Notes: generated by a model not told the origin, from the letters alone. A stretch of 64,000 nucleotides of DNA from Streptomyces sp. NRRL F-2664 (GCF_000719345.1 NZ_JOFX01000009.1:1-64000); one strand, 5' to 3'. Shown: positions 26,322 through 35,661, numbered from the stretch's first letter. Numbers and translations: made by a program.

Positions 26322-27887
26322 GTGTTCCGAAGAGCGCTGAACTGCGCCGTCCTGCCCGCCGTGGTCGCCTTCACGGTGCTCCACGGCGGCGGTCCGGCCC
26401 GGGCCGAGGAGATACCCAAGGCCCCCGGGCACCGGCTGATCACCCCCTACGAAGGCGCCCCGGCGGCCGCGGCCCCGCTGCAGGGCGAGGCCCCGCCGCA
26501 GCACCCCCACCTCGCGCCCAACGGCCGCAGCGGCATGCACTCCGACGCGGCGGGCAGCGCCACCTCCCCCTGGTCCGGGCCGCTCGGCAAGAACCCCGGG
26601 GTGACCAGCGAGAAGATCGCGGCTCTCGGCGGCGAGTGCGCCACCGCCACCTTCGACGCGGGCGGCCGGCTGGTCACGGTGTGCGGCACCTTCTCCGGCT
26701 TCACGGTCAAGCTCCTGGAGCCGCGCACCCTCGCCACCCTCGCTGAGTACCGGCTTCCGCAGCGCTCCTCCACCGTCGAGGCGATCACCTCACTCGACTT
26801 CGCGAAGATCTTCAAGGACACCTCGGGCGGCGCCTACTTCTACCTCGACGACCGGGACCGGGCGGTCCTGGCCGACTCCCGGCAGCACGTCCTGCGCCTC
26901 GCGCACGTGCAGAACCCCGACGGCAGCTGGCAGTTCACCGTCGAGAACGACTGGGACCTCACCGGGCACGTCCCGCACGACTGCACGACCTGGACCAACC
27001 TGCGGCCCAGCGGCACGTGCGACCCCGTCACCTCGGTGATGCCCGACTGGGACGGCCGCATCTGGTGGGTGACCCGCCAGGGCCGGGTCGGCACGGTGGA
27101 CCCGGCGACCTCGCGCATCCGCTCCCTGCGGCTGGACGGCGAGGAGATCCAGAACTCCTTCTCGGTCGCCGAGGACGGTGTCTCCATCGTCTCCGACCAC
27201 GCCCTCTACGGCTTCCGCGCCGCCGCCGACGGCACCCCCGAGGTGCAGTGGCGCCAGACCTACGACCGGGGGACCGGCACCAAGCCGGGCTCGGTGAACC
27301 AGGGTTCGGGTACGACGCCGGACCTCTTCGGCGACGGCTACGTCGCCATCACCGACAACGCCGACGACCGGATGAACGTCCTGGTCTACCGGCGCGGCGC
27401 GGACGTCCCGGCGGACCGCCGGCTCGTCTGCAAGGTGCCCGTCTTCCGCTCCGGCGCCTCCACCACCGACAACTCGCTGATCACCTGGGGCAACAGCATC
27501 GTCGTCGAGAACAACTACGGTTACGAGAACCCCACCAGCGTGCTGCTGGGCAGGTCCGTCGTGGGCGGCGCAGCCCGCATCGACGTCCGCGCCGACGGCA
27601 GCGGCTGCGACACGGTCTGGGAGAGCCCCGTGCGCGCCCCGTCCGTGGTCCCGAAGCTCTCCACCGCGAACGGGCTCATCTACTTCTACGAGAAGGAGCC
27701 CCATCCCTGGGGGATCGACGGCTGGTACCTCACCGCCGTGGACTTCCGCACCGGTGAGCGGCGCTGGCGGCAGCTGACCGGCACCGGCCCGCTCTACGAC
27801 AACAACTGGGCGCCCATCACCCTCGGCCCCGACGGCACCGCCTACGTCGGCGTCTTCAACGGCATCGTCGCGGTTCGCGACCGCTGA
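26322..27887 (+). CDS. Secreted beta-propeller-like protein of unknown function
   Basis: The 521-residue protein begins with a Sec signal peptide (VFRRALNCAVLPAVVAF, cleavage near A-R-A/E-E). It is followed by a proline/alanine-rich linker and a long region of repeating beta-strand blade-like segments (DWDGRIWWVTRQGRVGTVDP, then further W-, Y- and G-T-A-Y-V-G containing repeats), suggesting a PQQ/quinoprotein-like propeller. No catalytic residues were recognised. The GTG at 26322 was chosen because AGGAGGGG is 8 bases upstream and the signal peptide begins there. It lies immediately before the streptavidin gene, separated by a hairpin; a functional link is not evident. Confidence 0.72.
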   Translation: MFRRALNCAVLPAVVAFTVLHGGGPARAEEIPKAPGHRLITPYEGAPAAAAPLQGEAPPQHPHLAPNGRSGMHSDAAGSATSPWSGPLGKNPGVTSEKIAALGGECATATFDAGGRLVTVCGTFSGFTVKLLEPRTLATLAEYRLPQRSSTVEAITSLDFAKIFKDTSGGAYFYLDDRDRAVLADSRQHVLRLAHVQNPDGSWQFTVENDWDLTGHVPHDCTTWTNLRPSGTCDPVTSVMPDWDGRIWWVTRQGRVGTVDPATSRIRSLRLDGEEIQNSFSVAEDGVSIVSDHALYGFRAAADGTPEVQWRQTYDRGTGTKPGSVNQGSGTTPDLFGDGYVAITDNADDRMNVLVYRRGADVPADRRLVCKVPVFRSGASTTDNSLITWGNSIVVENNYGYENPTSVLLGRSVVGGAARIDVRADGSGCDTVWESPVRAPSVVPKLSTANGLIYFYEKEPHPWGIDGWYLTAVDFRTGERRWRQLTGTGPLYDNNWAPITLGPDGTAYVGVFNGIVAVRDR

Positions 27888-27889
27888 CC

Positions 27890-27906
27890 GCCGGCGGACC
27901 GCCGGC
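27890..27906 (+). terminator. Hairpin after secreted propeller-like gene
   Basis: GCCGGC-GGACC-GCCGGC begins 3 bases after the stop codon, a compact GC-rich stem-loop that probably ends the transcript before the streptavidin gene. Confidence 0.5.
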
Positions 27907-28094
27907 CTCCGGAATTCCCCGGGGCCGGCGGGCGAACACATCACGCCGAGTCTCCGCAAGAACTCCGACAATTCACCGGACGGAACCCGGCGTACCGCCG
28001 GTCACGACACTACGCTTTTCCCGAAAGCGCCCGCGACCGCGCACCATCGCGGGCGACCGACGGGCCCTCGGCCCTCACAGGGGGAAATCATCTC

Positions 28095-28670
28095 GTGACG
28101 CGTTTACGCCAAGTCCTGACCGCACTGTGCGCCCTGTCCCTGACCTTCGTCACCGTATCCGCGAGCGCATCCGCGGACCCGCGGGAGACGGTGGCCGCGA
28201 ACGCCGCGGAAACCGCTTCCTCGGCGGACTCCCGCCCCGGCATCCTGGGCACCTGGTACAACCAGCTCGGCTCGGTCATGGTCGTGACACGGGCCGCGAA
28301 CGGCGGGTTCGTCGGCACCTACGAGTCCGCGGTCGGCAACGCCGAGAAGCGCTACGCCATGACCGGCCGCTACGACAGTGCGCCCGCCGACGGCACGGGG
28401 ACCGCGGTCGGATGGACCGTCGCCTACCACAACGCCCACCGCAACGCCCACTCCGTCGCCACCTGGAGCGGCCAGTACGTCGGCGGCAGCCAGGAGCGCA
28501 TCGTCACCCAGTGGCTGCTGAGCTACGGCACGACCCCCGCCGACCAGTGGAAGTCGACCTTCCTCGGCCACGACGAGTTCACCCGGGTCAAGCCCTCCGC
28601 CGCCGACATCGAGCAGGCGCGCCGGTCGGGCGTGACATCTGCGAATCCGCCGGCCTCCGACGGGGAGTGA
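28095..28670 (+). CDS. Streptavidin paralogue (secreted biotin-binding protein)
   Basis: The 191-residue precursor has a signal peptide ending S-A-S-A-S-A/D-P, like streptavidin. The avidin-fold core spans about residues 49-160. In streptavidin numbering, conserved biotin contacts are N23, L25, S27 (GTWYNQLGS), Y43, S45, V47, G48, N49 ([11 protein letters not shown]), A86, S88, W92, W108, L110, W120 and D128 (GHD). The R59-Y60-D61 motif is kept. Differences fall in the pocket: W79 is Tyr (GWTVAYHN), T90 is Ala (NAHSVATW), S112 is Tyr (WLLSYGTT), and one residue is missing in the loop before G68. It should bind biotin or a relative, perhaps less tightly. It stands at the left border of the stravidin-type cluster. 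AGGGGGA precedes the GTG start. Confidence 0.95.
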   Translation: MTRLRQVLTALCALSLTFVTVSASASADPRETVAANAAETASSADSRPGILGTWYNQLGSVMVVTRAANGGFVGTYESAVGNAEKRYAMTGRYDSAPADGTGTAVGWTVAYHNAHRNAHSVATWSGQYVGGSQERIVTQWLLSYGTTPADQWKSTFLGHDEFTRVKPSAADIEQARRSGVTSANPPASDGE

Positions 28671-28700
28671 TCCGGCCGCACCGACCGAGCAGGCGATCCG

Positions 28701-28729
28701 CCCGCAGCGTGGGGTCCCCCCACGGCGGG
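28701..28729 (+). terminator. Hairpin downstream of streptavidin gene
   Basis: A GTGGGG-TCC-CCCCAC core, extended on both sides by CCCGC and GGCGGG, forms a strong stem-loop 30 bases after the streptavidin stop. It separates this gene from the following exporter. Confidence 0.6.
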
Positions 28730-28772
28730 CGGGTCCCGCATGCCCGCGCCCGGTGAGGTGATCTTGGCGCAA

Positions 28773-28800
28773 AACCTCCGTTGGCCTGCAACTTCCGTTG
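28773..28800 (+). promoter_or_regulatory. Direct repeat upstream of MFS-SDR-NRPS gene set
   Basis: AACCTCCGTTG (28773-28783) and AACTTCCGTTG (28790-28800) are two near-identical 11-base direct repeats with a 17-base period, about 100 bases before the exporter start codon. Direct repeats are the binding mode of SARP-type activators, though the spacing is not their typical 11 or 22 bases. No regulator gene was found nearby, so this is a candidate site only. Confidence 0.35.
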
Positions 28801-28897
28801 TGGGAGTGTGGGACGGACTCCGGTTCGCGCGGCCTCCACGACCCGTGCCATGATCACGAGCGGCACCGACCAGCCGGGGGGCAGGGGGGTTCATTTC

Positions 28898-30049
28898 GTG
28901 TTGCACAAGGTCTCCACGCTTGCGCTCGGAGCGTTCGCAGTGGGAACGAGCGGCTATGTCGTCACCGGTGTGCTGCCGCAGCTGAGCGAGGAGCTGTCCG
29001 TCCCCCTGTCCACGGCGGGACTGCTGACCACCTCCTTCGCCGTGGCCTATGCCGTCGGCTCCCCGCTGCTCGCCGTGGCCCTCGGCGGGTGGCGCCGCCG
29101 CCCGCTGATCATCACTGCCCTGCTGGTGGCGGCGGCGGGCAACGTGCTCGCCGCCCTGGCACCGGACTTCGCCACCCTGACGGCCGCCCGCATCGTCACG
29201 GCCGCGGGCGCCGCCGTCTTCACCCCGGCGGCCACCGCGGTCGCCGCCGAACTGAGCGGCCCCGAACGCCGGGCACGCGCCGCGGCCTGGGTCTTCGGCG
29301 GGCTGGTGACCGCGACCGTCGTCGGCGTTCCCGCCGGGACGCTGCTCGTCGGACCGCTCGGCTTCCGCGGTGTCTTCTGGCTCGTCGCCGGCTTGTGCGC
29401 GCTGTCCGCGGCGGCCGTGGCAGTGGCCGTGCCCGAGGTCGCGGCGCCGCCGCGGGTGAGCCTGCGGCAGCGGGTCGCGGTCGCCTCCGACAGGCGGGTC
29501 GTCGCCGTTCTCGGGATCACCCTCGCGGCCGCCCTCGGGGTGTTCACCGTGTACACGTACGCGGCCCCCGTGCTGGCCGAGACCGTCGGGGCGCACGGCA
29601 CAGGACTGAGCCTGCTGCTCTTCGGCTACGGTATCGGCGGCGCCGTCGGCAACGTTGTCGGCGGACTCGCGGCCGACCGGTACGGCTACCGGATGCCGCT
29701 GCTGGTGGCCGTCTGCGGCAGCGTGGTCGCCCTCTCGGCCCTCTCCGCCGTGCACAGCACCGCGGTCGCGGCGGTCCTGCTGTTCCTGTGGGGAGTGTCG
29801 AGCTGGGGGTTCAACCCTCCGGTCCAGCGCCGGCTGCTCGAACTCTCCCCGGACGCCGGGGCGCTGCTCCTGGCGCTCAACGCCTCCGCCCTCTACCTGG
29901 GCATCGGCCTGTCCGGGGTGGTCGGGGGCGCGGTGCTCGACCACGCCGGCATCACCTCCGTGGCCCTGACCGGGGCGCTGCTGTGCTGCGTCGCGGTAGT
30001 CATCCAGCTGTTCTCCGGCAGGCGTGCTGCACTGCAGCCGACCCGCTGA
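28898..30049 (+). CDS. MFS transporter (DHA1/AraJ-like)
   Basis: The 383-residue protein is a 12-helix major facilitator. The N-terminal FAVGTSGYVVTGVLPQLSEE is typical of AraJ/CmlA-like DHA1 drug or sugar efflux proteins, and the loop 2-3 motif appears as G-G-W-R-R-R-P-L. The GTG at 28898 follows GGGGGG at good spacing; an in-frame upstream extension would add a polar segment with no family match. It is the first gene of the plus-strand biosynthetic set and may export the product or give self-resistance. Confidence 0.82.
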   Translation: MLHKVSTLALGAFAVGTSGYVVTGVLPQLSEELSVPLSTAGLLTTSFAVAYAVGSPLLAVALGGWRRRPLIITALLVAAAGNVLAALAPDFATLTAARIVTAAGAAVFTPAATAVAAELSGPERRARAAAWVFGGLVTATVVGVPAGTLLVGPLGFRGVFWLVAGLCALSAAAVAVAVPEVAAPPRVSLRQRVAVASDRRVVAVLGITLAAALGVFTVYTYAAPVLAETVGAHGTGLSLLLFGYGIGGAVGNVVGGLAADRYGYRMPLLVAVCGSVVALSALSAVHSTAVAAVLLFLWGVSSWGFNPPVQRRLLELSPDAGALLLALNASALYLGIGLSGVVGGAVLDHAGITSVALTGALLCCVAVVIQLFSGRRAALQPTR

Positions 30050-30080
30050 CATCCGCCCCTCTCGGCAAAGGACGACGCCT

Positions 30081-30923
30081 GTGCGCGAATTGAAGAACGT
30101 TGTGGGAATCGTCACAGGGGCCTCGCGCGGTGTCGGGCCCCGGATCGCCGAGGAATTGGCCCGGGCGGGTGTGCAATTGGCACTCGTCGCCCGGTCCGAG
30201 GACGGACTGCGGGCCACTGCGGAAAGGATCGGACGGATCGGTCCCGAGCCGCTCGTGGTGCCCGCCGACATTTCCGACGAAGCGGCGCAGCGGCGGGTCG
30301 TGGAAACGGTCCGCCGCGAACTCGGGCCGGCCGGGATCCTGGTCAACAACGCCGGTATCGAGCACATCACCCGGTTCCAGGACGCCTCGGTGGAGAGCAT
30401 CCGGCGTGTCCTGATGGTGAACCTGTTCGGTGCCGAGGCCATGACCCGGCTGGTGCTCCCGGACATGCTGGAGGCGAGGCGCGGGCACGTGGTCAACATC
30501 GGCTCCGTGGGCGGGCGCACGGCCTACCCCTACGCCACGATCAACTCCTCGGCCAAGCACGGGCTCGTCGGCTTCACCTGGTCCCTGCGCGAGGAACTGC
30601 GGGGGACCGGGGTGGGGGTGTCCGCGGTGTACCCGACGCTGATCGCCGACGTCGGCATCTCCGCCGGCTGGCAGGCAGGCCGGCGTCCGCCGCTGCTCGG
30701 CCGGGTCGGGCCCGAGGAGGTCGCCCGGGCGGTCCTCAGGTGCATCCGGGAGGACAAGGTGGAGATCACCGTGGCTCCCGCCATGGAGAAGGTCGCGGAC
30801 GTCGTCAGCGCCCTGTCCCCGCGCCTCACGGCGTGGATCGCCCGAACCGGTGGTATTTACACATACTTGCGCGGGGTCGCCGCCGCGCAGACACGTTCGC
30901 AACAGAACTCTGAACCAGCCTGA
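30081..30923 (+). CDS. Short-chain dehydrogenase/reductase-like protein with altered active site
   Basis: The 280-residue protein has a Rossmann TGASRGVG cofactor motif near residue 15, N-N-A-G-I (about residue 90), and the helix-5 region with G-S-V-G-G-R. The usual catalytic Y-x-x-x-K reads N-S-S-A-K here: the lysine is present but the tyrosine position is Asn, with tyrosines only 8 and 10 residues before the lysine. It may use a different acid or be a non-redox binding protein. GTG 30081 follows AAAGGA. It is 31 bases from the upstream transporter and 25 before the NRPS, so likely one operon. A role in tailoring the NRPS product is inferred. Confidence 0.82.
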   Translation: MRELKNVVGIVTGASRGVGPRIAEELARAGVQLALVARSEDGLRATAERIGRIGPEPLVVPADISDEAAQRRVVETVRRELGPAGILVNNAGIEHITRFQDASVESIRRVLMVNLFGAEAMTRLVLPDMLEARRGHVVNIGSVGGRTAYPYATINSSAKHGLVGFTWSLREELRGTGVGVSAVYPTLIADVGISAGWQAGRRPPLLGRVGPEEVARAVLRCIREDKVEITVAPAMEKVADVVSALSPRLTAWIARTGGIYTYLRGVAAAQTRSQQNSEPA

Positions 30924-30948
30924 CCCGCTGGCCGATACGGGGGAACCG

Positions 30949-33900
30949 ATGTCCGAACCTTCCACTGCGCCCCTTCCCGACCGGGACGAGGGCCTGACCA
31001 CGCTCCGCGACCTGCTCGCCGCGGTCAACCGCGACTACGACCGACCGGTCCCTCCACAGGAGCCCCTGGTCCTCGACTCGCTCGATGCCGTACGCCTCAA
31101 GTCCGCGATCGACACCGCCTGCACGACCGACCTGCCGCTGGAGGTCTTCTTCGGCCACTGCACGCTCGAAACGCTCGCGGCGGCGCTGCTCAACCACGCC
31201 GCCGACGGCGGGCCCGTCCCGCAGCTGGTCGCCACCCCGGGGCGTGACCACGAGCCCTTCGAACTCACCGACGTCCAGCAGGCGTACTGGCTGGGCAGCC
31301 GCGGCTTCGACCTCGGCGGGCGCTCCGCCCACTTCTACGTCGAGGTGGACCTGTTCGCCGCCGACCACGCCCGCGTGGAAGAGGCGTTCAACACCCTGAT
31401 CGGCCGCCACGGCATGCTGCGCGCCGTGCTGCTGCCCGACGGCCGCCAGCAGGTGGCGCAGCACGTCCCGTACTACCGCTTCCGCCACGCCGACCTGAGC
31501 GGGCTGCCGCAGGCCGAGGGACGATGTCGGCTCGACCGGACCCGCGAGGAGATGGCCGCCCAGGTCTTCGACCCGCACACCTGGCCCCTGTACGACATAC
31601 GCACCCACCAACTGGACGCCGCAAGGCTGCGCCTCCACCTCAGCATCGACCTCCTCTTCGTCGACGCGGGCAGCATCCAGGTCCTGCTGGCCGAGTGGAT
31701 CCGCCTGGTTCTCGACCCCGAGTCCCTCGACCCGGCACCCGCGGCCACCTTCCGCGACTACCTCGACTGCGTGGCCGCCCACCGCGCGCAGCCCGGCCAC
31801 CAGCAGGCCCGGGCCTACTGGCTGGACCGCCTCGACACCCTGCCGCCCGCACCCGAACTGCCCGTCCGGGCGGTCGCCCACGCCCAGGCCCCCGCCTTCG
31901 TGCGCCGCGAGCGCCGGCTGCCCGGCCGGGTGTGGCGGCAGATCCGGGACCGGGCGAACACCCTGGGCGTCACCCCTTCCGTGCTGCTGTGCGCCGCCTA
32001 CGCACAGGTGCTGCGCACCTGGAGCCGCTCCTCCCGCTTCACCCTCAACCTGACCTTCGCCGACCGGCCGCGCTGGCACGCCGACATCGACCGGATGATC
32101 GGCGACTTCACCAGCACGATCCTGCTGGAGTGCGACCTCGCCGGCGCACCGGACCTGGCCGCGGCCGCCGGCAGGATCCAGCGGCAGCTGCGCCGCGACC
32201 TCGCGCACGCCCGCTTCAGCGGGGTGGAGGTGCAGCGGGAACTGGCCCGCCGCGGAGACGGCACCCAGGCGCGGATGCCCGTCGTCTTCACCAGCCTGCT
32301 GCGCGAACAGGACAGTCTCGGCTCCCTCGAAGGCATGGTCTTCGAGACCGGGTACGCGGTGTCGCAGACCCCCCAGGTCTACCTCGACAACCAGGTCGTG
32401 GCCCGCGGCAGCGACCTGCTGATCAGCTGGGACGCCGTCGAGGAGGTCTTCCCCGAGGGCGTGCTGGACGACATGTTCACCGCCTACGTCGACCTGGTGG
32501 GGCGCATCGCGGAGCAGGAGCAGCCGGCACCCGTCGGTCTCCCTGAGCGGCAGCTCGCCGTCCGCCGGTCCGTGAACGACACCGCGGGCCCGCAGCCCGG
32601 CGAACTCCTGCACGCCGCGATCGGCCGGCAGGCCGCCGCCCAGCCGGACGCGCCCGCCGTGATCACCGCCGGGACCACCCTCACCTTCGGCGAACTCGAC
32701 CGCAGCGCCGACGAGATCGCCCACCGGCTGCGCGCGCTGGGCACGGCGCCGAACACCCTGGTCGCCGTCCTGATGCACAAGGGATGGGAACAGGTCCCCG
32801 CCGTGCTGGGCGTGCTCCGCTCCGGCGCCGCCTACCTGCCCGTGGACGCCGGCCTGCCGCGCGAGCGCGTCGACCAGCTGCTGGAGGCCGGCGGGGTGAG
32901 CGTGGCCGTCGTCCAGCCCGGTGCCTACGTGCCGGACGGCGTCACCGCCCTGACCGTGGCACGGGAGCCCGCCCGGGACGTGCCCGACGGGCCGCCTCCG
33001 GCCGCGCCCACCGGGCCGGACGACCTCGCCTACGTCATCTTCACCTCGGGATCGACCGGCCGCCCCAAGGGGGTGATGATCACCCACCGGGCCGCCGTGA
33101 ACACCGTCGACGACATCAGCACCCGCTTCGCGGTGGGCCGCGAGGACCGGGTGCTGGGCCTGTCCTCGCTGAGTTTCGACCTGTCGGTGTACGACATCTT
33201 CGGCGTGCTCGGGGCGGGCGGGGCGCTGGTGCTGCCCGCGCCCGGCGAGTCCCGCGACCCCGGACGCTGGGCCGCCCTCGCCGACGAGCACCGGGTGACG
33301 CTGTGGAACACCGTCCCGCCGCTGCTGGAACTGCTGGTGGAGCACTGCGAGCAGCGGGGCACGGCCTTCCCGCGGTCGGTGCGGACGGCGCTGCTCAGCG
33401 GCGACTGGATCCCGCTGAGCCTGCCCGGGCGGGTCCGGGCCGTCTCCTCCGGCGGCCCCGAGCTGATCAGCCTGGGCGGTGCCACCGAGGCGTCGATCTG
33501 GTCCATCTGGCACCCGATCGGGGCCGTCGACCCGGAGTGGCGCAGCATCCCGTACGGCACCCCGCTGCGCAACCAGACCTTCCACGTCCTGGACGCCGAC
33601 CTCACCGACAAGCCGGACCACGTCACCGGCGACCTCCACATCGGAGGCGTGGGCGTGGCCCGGGGCTACTGGGGCGACCCCGAGCGCACCGCCGCGCAGT
33701 TCATCGTCCACCCGGCCACCGGCGAACGGCTCTACCGGACCGGTGACCTCGGCCGCTACCTGCCCGACGGCACCCTCGAACTCCTCGGCCGGGACGACTT
33801 CCAGGTCAAGATCGGCGGTCACCGCATCGAGCTCGGCGAGATCGAGGCCGTCCTCGGCGGACACCCCGGGGTCCGCGCCGCCGTCGTCGTGGCGCAGGAC

Positions 33901-35661
33901 GGCAGGAGGCTGATCGCCTACGCGGTGCCCGAGAGCGGGGCCGACCTCGCAGGGGAGGAACTGCGCGACCACCTCGCCGCCAAGCTGCCCCCGTACATGG
34001 TCCCCTCCGTCGTCATCACGCTGGACCGGCTGCCCACGGGGGCCAACGGAAAGCTCGACCGGCGTGCCCTGCCGGTGCCGGAGGCCGCTTCCGAGGAGCA
34101 CGAACCGCCCGCCACCGTCGTCGAGGAGGCCCTGGCCCGCGCATGGGCCGCCGTACTCCCCGTGGAGCGCATCGGCCGCCACGACAACTTCTACGCACTC
34201 GGCGGGGACTCCCTCCTCGGCGTACGCGCCGTGGCCAAGGCGGCCGAGCAGGGACTGCACCTCACCCTCACCGACTTCTTCGCCCGGCCGACCATCGCCG
34301 AGCAGGCCGGCTGCGCCACCGACCGGCCCGCCGCCGTCCAGGACCAGTCGGAGGTCACCGGCCGCGCCGGCCTGTCGCCGAGCCAGCTGTGGTTCTTCGA
34401 GCAGGACTTCGCCGCCGCCGACCACTGGAACGGCATGTGGCCGGTCTTCGAGCTGGACCGGCGGCTGGACCCGGACGCGCTGCTGCGGGCACTCGCCACC
34501 GTGCTCGACCACCACGACGGGCTGCGGGCCCGGTTCCGCACGGACGAGCACGGCCCCTACGCCGAACTGCCTCCCCGGCAGCCGCCGGCCGGCTCCCAGG
34601 TCGCGGAGGTCGACCTCACCGCTGTCGCGGACGCCGACCTGGAGGCCGAGATCGCCCGGCACGTCGCGCTCCGCAACAGCGCCCTCGACCTGGCCGACGG
34701 CACGACCGTGCAGCTCACCCAGTTCGACCTGGGCCCCGAGCGCCGGCCCCGGCTGCTGGTCAGTGCCCACTGGCTGGTCATGGACTACTACTCCTCCCGC
34801 GTGTTCTACGAGGACCTGCGCACCGCCTACGCCGCCGTCGAGCGGGGCGACGAACCGCACCTGCCGCCCAAGACCGCCTCGCTGCCGCAGGCCGTCGAGC
34901 AGCTCCGCGCGCACGCCGCGAGCGCGCAGGTCGCCGCGGAACTGCCCTACTGGAGCGCCCTCGCCGACCTCGCGCCGCCACCGCTGCCCGTCGATCACCG
35001 CCTCGGCCCCAACAGCCAGGCCTCCGCCGTCCGCCTCTTCACGGAGGTCACCGGCGAGACCGCCGCCGCCGTGACGACCGGTCTGCCGCGGCGGCTCGGG
35101 GTCGAGATCCGCGAGGTCCTGCTGACCGCCCTGGCCCGCGCCGTCACCGCCTGGACCGGACAGCCGGAACTGGTCGTCGAGATCGAGGGGCACGGCCGGC
35201 AGACCGCCTTCGGCCCGCTGGACATCTCCCGTACGGTCGCCCGCTTCTCCACGCTGTCCCCGCTGGTCCTGCGCCCCGGCGAACTCGCCGACGTGCGCGA
35301 CCGGATCCGGGAGATGCCCCACCACGGCGTGGGCTACGGGCTCCTGCGCCACCTCCACCCCGATCCGGGGGTACGGGCCCGGATGGCCCAGGTCCCCGTC
35401 CCGGAGATCGGCTTCAACTACTGGGGCGACGTCAGCGAGTACTTCACCGGCGACGCCCGCCCCGTCGTGGACTCCTTCGGCCACCACCGCAGCGACCTCG
35501 GCCACCGCACGCGGACCCTCGACCTGATGGCGATGGCCTCGGACGGCACCTTGCGCCTGGTGTGGACCTACAGCAGCAACCTGCACACGGAAGCGACGGT
35601 GCGGGCCCTGGCCGACCGCTTCGTCGACGAACTGCACGCACTGGCGCGGAGCGCCGGATGA
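30949..35661 (+). CDS. NRPS: carrier - heterocyclisation - A(Cys) - PCP - epimerisation-like
   Basis: This 1570-residue synthetase contains: an N-terminal carrier domain (Ser in VLDSLDAV, residue 44); a Cy domain (about 100-530) with the D-x4-D-x2-S signature DLLFVDAGS; an A domain (about 540-1040) with YVIFTSGSTG and FDLSVYDIFG; a PCP (GGDSLL, about 1088); and a C-terminal domain of the epimerisation type (EGHGRQ, HHGVGYGLLRH). The specificity code reads D-L-Y-N-L-S-L-I-W-K, the standard cysteine code. It should condense a carrier-bound acyl group with cysteine and close a thiazoline. The last domain has H-W-L-V-M-D-Y instead of HHxxxDG, losing the catalytic His. The starter is probably loaded by the adjacent AMP ligase. 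No TE domain is present. Confidence 0.92.
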   Translation: MSEPSTAPLPDRDEGLTTLRDLLAAVNRDYDRPVPPQEPLVLDSLDAVRLKSAIDTACTTDLPLEVFFGHCTLETLAAALLNHAADGGPVPQLVATPGRDHEPFELTDVQQAYWLGSRGFDLGGRSAHFYVEVDLFAADHARVEEAFNTLIGRHGMLRAVLLPDGRQQVAQHVPYYRFRHADLSGLPQAEGRCRLDRTREEMAAQVFDPHTWPLYDIRTHQLDAARLRLHLSIDLLFVDAGSIQVLLAEWIRLVLDPESLDPAPAATFRDYLDCVAAHRAQPGHQQARAYWLDRLDTLPPAPELPVRAVAHAQAPAFVRRERRLPGRVWRQIRDRANTLGVTPSVLLCAAYAQVLRTWSRSSRFTLNLTFADRPRWHADIDRMIGDFTSTILLECDLAGAPDLAAAAGRIQRQLRRDLAHARFSGVEVQRELARRGDGTQARMPVVFTSLLREQDSLGSLEGMVFETGYAVSQTPQVYLDNQVVARGSDLLISWDAVEEVFPEGVLDDMFTAYVDLVGRIAEQEQPAPVGLPERQLAVRRSVNDTAGPQPGELLHAAIGRQAAAQPDAPAVITAGTTLTFGELDRSADEIAHRLRALGTAPNTLVAVLMHKGWEQVPAVLGVLRSGAAYLPVDAGLPRERVDQLLEAGGVSVAVVQPGAYVPDGVTALTVAREPARDVPDGPPPAAPTGPDDLAYVIFTSGSTGRPKGVMITHRAAVNTVDDISTRFAVGREDRVLGLSSLSFDLSVYDIFGVLGAGGALVLPAPGESRDPGRWAALADEHRVTLWNTVPPLLELLVEHCEQRGTAFPRSVRTALLSGDWIPLSLPGRVRAVSSGGPELISLGGATEASIWSIWHPIGAVDPEWRSIPYGTPLRNQTFHVLDADLTDKPDHVTGDLHIGGVGVARGYWGDPERTAAQFIVHPATGERLYRTGDLGRYLPDGTLELLGRDDFQVKIGGHRIELGEIEAVLGGHPGVRAAVVVAQDGRRLIAYAVPESGADLAGEELRDHLAAKLPPYMVPSVVITLDRLPTGANGKLDRRALPVPEAASEEHEPPATVVEEALARAWAAVLPVERIGRHDNFYALGGDSLLGVRAVAKAAEQGLHLTLTDFFARPTIAEQAGCATDRPAAVQDQSEVTGRAGLSPSQLWFFEQDFAAADHWNGMWPVFELDRRLDPDALLRALATVLDHHDGLRARFRTDEHGPYAELPPRQPPAGSQVAEVDLTAVADADLEAEIARHVALRNSALDLADGTTVQLTQFDLGPERRPRLLVSAHWLVMDYYSSRVFYEDLRTAYAAVERGDEPHLPPKTASLPQAVEQLRAHAASAQVAAELPYWSALADLAPPPLPVDHRLGPNSQASAVRLFTEVTGETAAAVTTGLPRRLGVEIREVLLTALARAVTAWTGQPELVVEIEGHGRQTAFGPLDISRTVARFSTLSPLVLRPGELADVRDRIREMPHHGVGYGLLRHLHPDPGVRARMAQVPVPEIGFNYWGDVSEYFTGDARPVVDSFGHHRSDLGHRTRTLDLMAMASDGTLRLVWTYSSNLHTEATVRALADRFVDELHALARSAG

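Noticed and set aside
30826..35637. A minus-strand open frame of about 1600 codons opposite the cysteine NRPS, and similar long antisense frames across the urease operon (2740-5367) and the second NRPS (47435-52726)
   Set aside because: They mirror real genes, have no domain motifs, and arise because high-GC third positions leave the antisense frame free of stops.
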